NCBI GenBank assembly: GCA_024638395.1
Contig: JAHEKK010000126.1
Location: 1-8,051, forward strand
From: Gemmatimonadota bacterium
GTDB taxonomy: Bacteria; Gemmatimonadota; Gemmatimonadetes; Longimicrobiales; Gaopeijiaceae
DNA: 8,051 nucleotides
Direction: 5' to 3'
A program made the translations under genes and the position numbers. The notes under the pieces were generated by a model that was given only the letters and a program-made list of their open reading frames with translations, ran no database searches and had not been told where the DNA came from. Positions within the stretch are counted from its first letter, which is position 1. Every line of letters starts with the position of its first letter. This document shows, piece after piece, positions 5,974 to 8,051 of this stretch.

Positions 5974-7194
5974 ATGGACAGAGGGGCATTGGAATCTGGC
6001 GGCCACGGGGAACGGCGATTGCGCTTCCCCCTGGGGTCTGCCGTTTCCATCGAGGAACTGGCCAAGGATCCGTACCCCCTTTTCCGTCGCCTCCGCGACC
6101 GGGAGCCCGTAACCTGGGTCCCCGAACTGGGCATGTGGCTGCTCGCCCGGCGGGACGACATCGTGGCGGTGCTGGCCGACTCCGACTTGTATACCACGGA
6201 CTCGGAGCGTTCCACCATCCGGGACATCTTCGGCCGTCAGATGCTCAGCAGCGACGGGCCTGACTGGATTCGTTACAAACGGGCATGTATGCCGCCGTTT
6301 CGGCGAGATGAGCTGGAGCGAACCGTCGAAGGGACCATCAAGGACACGGCCGATGATCTCCTGGCCGCGATGGAAGGACGGGACGAGGTGGACCTGCGGG
6401 CTGGGCTCTCGGTCCCCCTCTCACTCCAGTCGGTGCTGAGGGTGATGGGCCTCCCCCTGGAAGACAGTGGGCTGATCCACAGCTGGTACCAGGCCTTTGC
6501 CGATGCCCTCGCCAATTTCTCGGGGGACCAGGCCGTCAGGGAGCGGGGCCACCACGCCGCCGGGGCCTTCAGGTCCTACATGGAGCCTTTCATGAGCGGG
6601 GACCGAGTGGCTCCAGCCGAATCCCTGCTGGGCCAGCTCCTCTCGAACGAAGAGAGCGCACTTACCCCGACGGAGGTCGTGTCCAACCTCCTCATCGTCT
6701 TGTTCGGAGGCGTCGAAACCGCCGACTCGATGATCAGCACCTGCCTGTACACCGTGTTGACGCACCCCCACCTCAGGCACGACGTCGAGACTCCTTCCGG
6801 TGACCTGTCGGGCCTGATCGATGAGGTCCTTCGGTGGGACGCGCCGGTGCAATCCTGCACTCGCTTCACGACCCGACCCACCGTGATTCGCGGCGTGGAG
6901 GTGGGTGCCGGGGAGACCGTTCAGTGCATGCTGGGGGCAGCCAATCGTGATCCTTCGTGGTTCCCGGACCCGGACCGGATCGACCCCACCAGAAGAAACG
7001 CCAAGGACCACCTGTCCTTCGGCGCCGGGCGTCACTTCTGTCTGGGTGCGGTCATGGCGCGCATGGAGACGGAGACGGCCCTTTCGGCCTTCTTGAAGGC
7101 CTACCCTGACGCGGATCTGATCGATGCGCGGGCGGCCCGCCCTCGGGGCCACGAGTTCCGCCGGCCCCCGGAGCTGAGGGTGCGCCTCATGTAG
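5974..7194 (+). CDS. Cytochrome P450, soluble bacterial class
   Basis: This gene encodes a 406-residue heme monooxygenase of usual bacterial length, without a membrane anchor. The heme loop FGAGRHFCLG (349-358) places the thiolate ligand at Cys356. The K-helix ExxR motif is EVLR (284-287), the I-helix oxygen-activation motif is GGVET (245-249), and the meander is FPDPDRIDPTR. All core catalytic elements are present, so the enzyme should be active. In the C-helix, where I expect HxRxR contacts to the heme propionates, the sequence is DGPDWIRYKR (94-103), with Trp98 in place of His and Lys102 in place of Arg. Substrate cannot be predicted; no ferredoxin, reductase or biosynthetic gene is adjacent, so electrons must come from elsewhere. 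The ATG at 5974 has AGGAAGG five bases upstream; the frame runs back to 5812, but that part overlaps sixA and is Arg-rich and unlike a P450. Transcribed away from sixA and towards the TPR gene. Confidence 0.93.
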   Translation: MDRGALESGGHGERRLRFPLGSAVSIEELAKDPYPLFRRLRDREPVTWVPELGMWLLARRDDIVAVLADSDLYTTDSERSTIRDIFGRQMLSSDGPDWIRYKRACMPPFRRDELERTVEGTIKDTADDLLAAMEGRDEVDLRAGLSVPLSLQSVLRVMGLPLEDSGLIHSWYQAFADALANFSGDQAVRERGHHAAGAFRSYMEPFMSGDRVAPAESLLGQLLSNEESALTPTEVVSNLLIVLFGGVETADSMISTCLYTVLTHPHLRHDVETPSGDLSGLIDEVLRWDAPVQSCTRFTTRPTVIRGVEVGAGETVQCMLGAANRDPSWFPDPDRIDPTRRNAKDHLSFGAGRHFCLGAVMARMETETALSAFLKAYPDADLIDARAARPRGHEFRRPPELRVRLM

Positions 7195-7216
7195 GCGTCG
7201 GGTCCATCACGGACAG

Positions 7217-8051
7217 CTAGCGGCCCGGGACGGACGCGCGTACCTCGGACAAGCCAGGCGTGCCGGCGTCCGCGTCGCCCCAGATACGGTCCAGGGCACG
7301 ATAGGCCTCCCCGGCGGTGGCCTCGTCTCCCAACCCATGGGTGGTGCGGGCCAGCCCCAGCAGTGCCGACGTTCGCTGGGGCGTGCGGTCCAGTTGTTCC
7401 GACCAGTAGGGCCGGGCCTGGGCGAACTCGCCCCGGGCCGCCAATTCCGCCGCCACCAGCTCATGGGGGGGCATCAGGGTCGCAGGCGGGCCGAATTCGA
7501 AGGGAAGAGAAGCTTCCACCTCGGCCGCCTCGACCAGGACGGCCATTCCGCTCCCCGGCCTCTCATGCTCCGCGAGGAGCCCGTCGAGGAGCATCAAGTG
7601 GATTCGGTCTCGCGGAGCCTGTGCGTCCGATGCCTTTCCGTGTCGAGCCCTGATTTCCCGGGCCCTTGCCCAGTCACCCGTGCGGACGGCCGCGAGGGCG
7701 TCGACGAAGTCGTAGCCGATCCGGAATGCGTCAGAGGCGCCGAGGTCGGCCGTGTAGCGCGCCGGCGCGGTCCAGTCTTCGGGGTCAATGGTGGCCCGGG
7801 CCCGCATGGCCACGTAGTAGCCCACCTCACCGGGTTGAGGATCGTCTTCGATGCGCTCCTGGCAGGCGTCCATGGTGGCCCTTGCCTCGGCCAGCCGGCC
7901 TTGTTGCAGGTAGCCGTAGTGGAGCCACGACGTGTAGTGGCCGCACACGTTGGGCCGGCGTCCCTTGGCGGCCAGTCCCCGGTTCTGCACGTCCCGGGCC
8001 CGGATATTCGCGGCTACCACGTCCTCCCAGAGGCCCATGGCCACGAAGATG
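7217..8051 (-). CDS. Tetratricopeptide-repeat protein, 5' end outside window
   Basis: The minus-strand frame is open at the right edge; 277 C-terminal residues are visible, ending in TAG at 7219-7217. The GTG at 8044 and ATG at 8038 fall inside the segment IFVAMGLWEDVVAANI, which looks like the middle of a larger protein that usually carries a preceding HxPSH-type element, so neither is taken as the start. Visible helix-turn-helix repeats include WLHYGYLQQGRLAEAR (42-57), HELVAAELAARGEFAQARPYW (196-216 region) and a C-terminal repeat ALLGLARTTHGLGDEA starting at about 229. All carry the G/A and aromatic spacing of TPR or TPR-like superhelices. Such domains bind protein partners; no catalytic domain is seen. 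There is no signal peptide in view because the N-terminus is missing. It converges on the P450, with 22 bases between stops. The specific role is unknown. Confidence 0.8.
   Translation of the reverse strand, partial: IFVAMGLWEDVVAANIRARDVQNRGLAAKGRRPNVCGHYTSWLHYGYLQQGRLAEARATMDACQERIEDDPQPGEVGYYVAMRARATIDPEDWTAPARYTADLGASDAFRIGYDFVDALAAVRTGDWARAREIRARHGKASDAQAPRDRIHLMLLDGLLAEHERPGSGMAVLVEAAEVEASLPFEFGPPATLMPPHELVAAELAARGEFAQARPYWSEQLDRTPQRTSALLGLARTTHGLGDEATAGEAYRALDRIWGDADAGTPGLSEVRASVPGR

Noticed and set aside
5892..6227. N-terminal extension of the sixA frame
   Set aside because: The extra 112 residues are Ser/Arg-rich antisense of the P450 N-terminal region; SixA proteins begin at the RHxK-bearing first strand.
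7195..7216. Short inverted repeat GTCC/GGAC in the P450-TPR convergent gap
   Set aside because: A 4-bp stem is too short to separate from chance.

Overview
The window is GC-rich, densely packed bacterial chromosome with short gaps and several gene pairs that abut or overlap by a few bases. The largest gap is 177 bases. There are no RNA genes, insertion sequences, CRISPR arrays or phage genes that I can see. The style of the genes (a Mo-enzyme of the NPVWTNPDGF/WIGFRQPV type, a small DWEF membrane/coiled-coil protein, a TPR protein with an IFVAMGLWEDVV segment) reminds me of Gemmatimonadota or a similar soil or marine lineage. That placement is an impression from recall, not a result.

Left block (1-4549, + strand): a three-gene unit. 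The C-terminal three quarters of a DMSO-reductase-superfamily molybdopterin oxidoreductase runs in from the left edge. It is followed with no gap (TGA then ATG) by a TorD/DmsD-like maturation chaperone, whose stop overlaps (ATGA) the start of a SulP anion permease with a C-terminal STAS domain. The packing implies one transcript and translational coupling. The enzyme and chaperone make obvious functional sense together. The permease suggests that the substrate, product or cofactor oxyanion must cross the membrane.

Middle block (4550-5378): a 99-residue membrane-anchored coiled-coil protein (+) converges on a previously easy-to-miss 53-residue single-membrane-segment protein (-, 5257-5096). 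A perfect 11-bp inverted repeat lies between their stop codons and looks like a shared bidirectional terminator.

Right block (5379-8051): sixA, a phosphohistidine phosphatase (-), with a probable TTG start, diverges from a 406-residue soluble-type cytochrome P450 (+) across an 82-base control region. The P450 converges, 22 bases from its stop, on a TPR-repeat protein (-) that runs off the right edge.

Most of the window is ordinary metabolism and housekeeping. The most interesting points are the Mo-enzyme/chaperone/SulP coupling, the long C-terminal extension of the chaperone, the two unassigned small membrane proteins with a shared terminator, and the altered C-helix motif in the P450.
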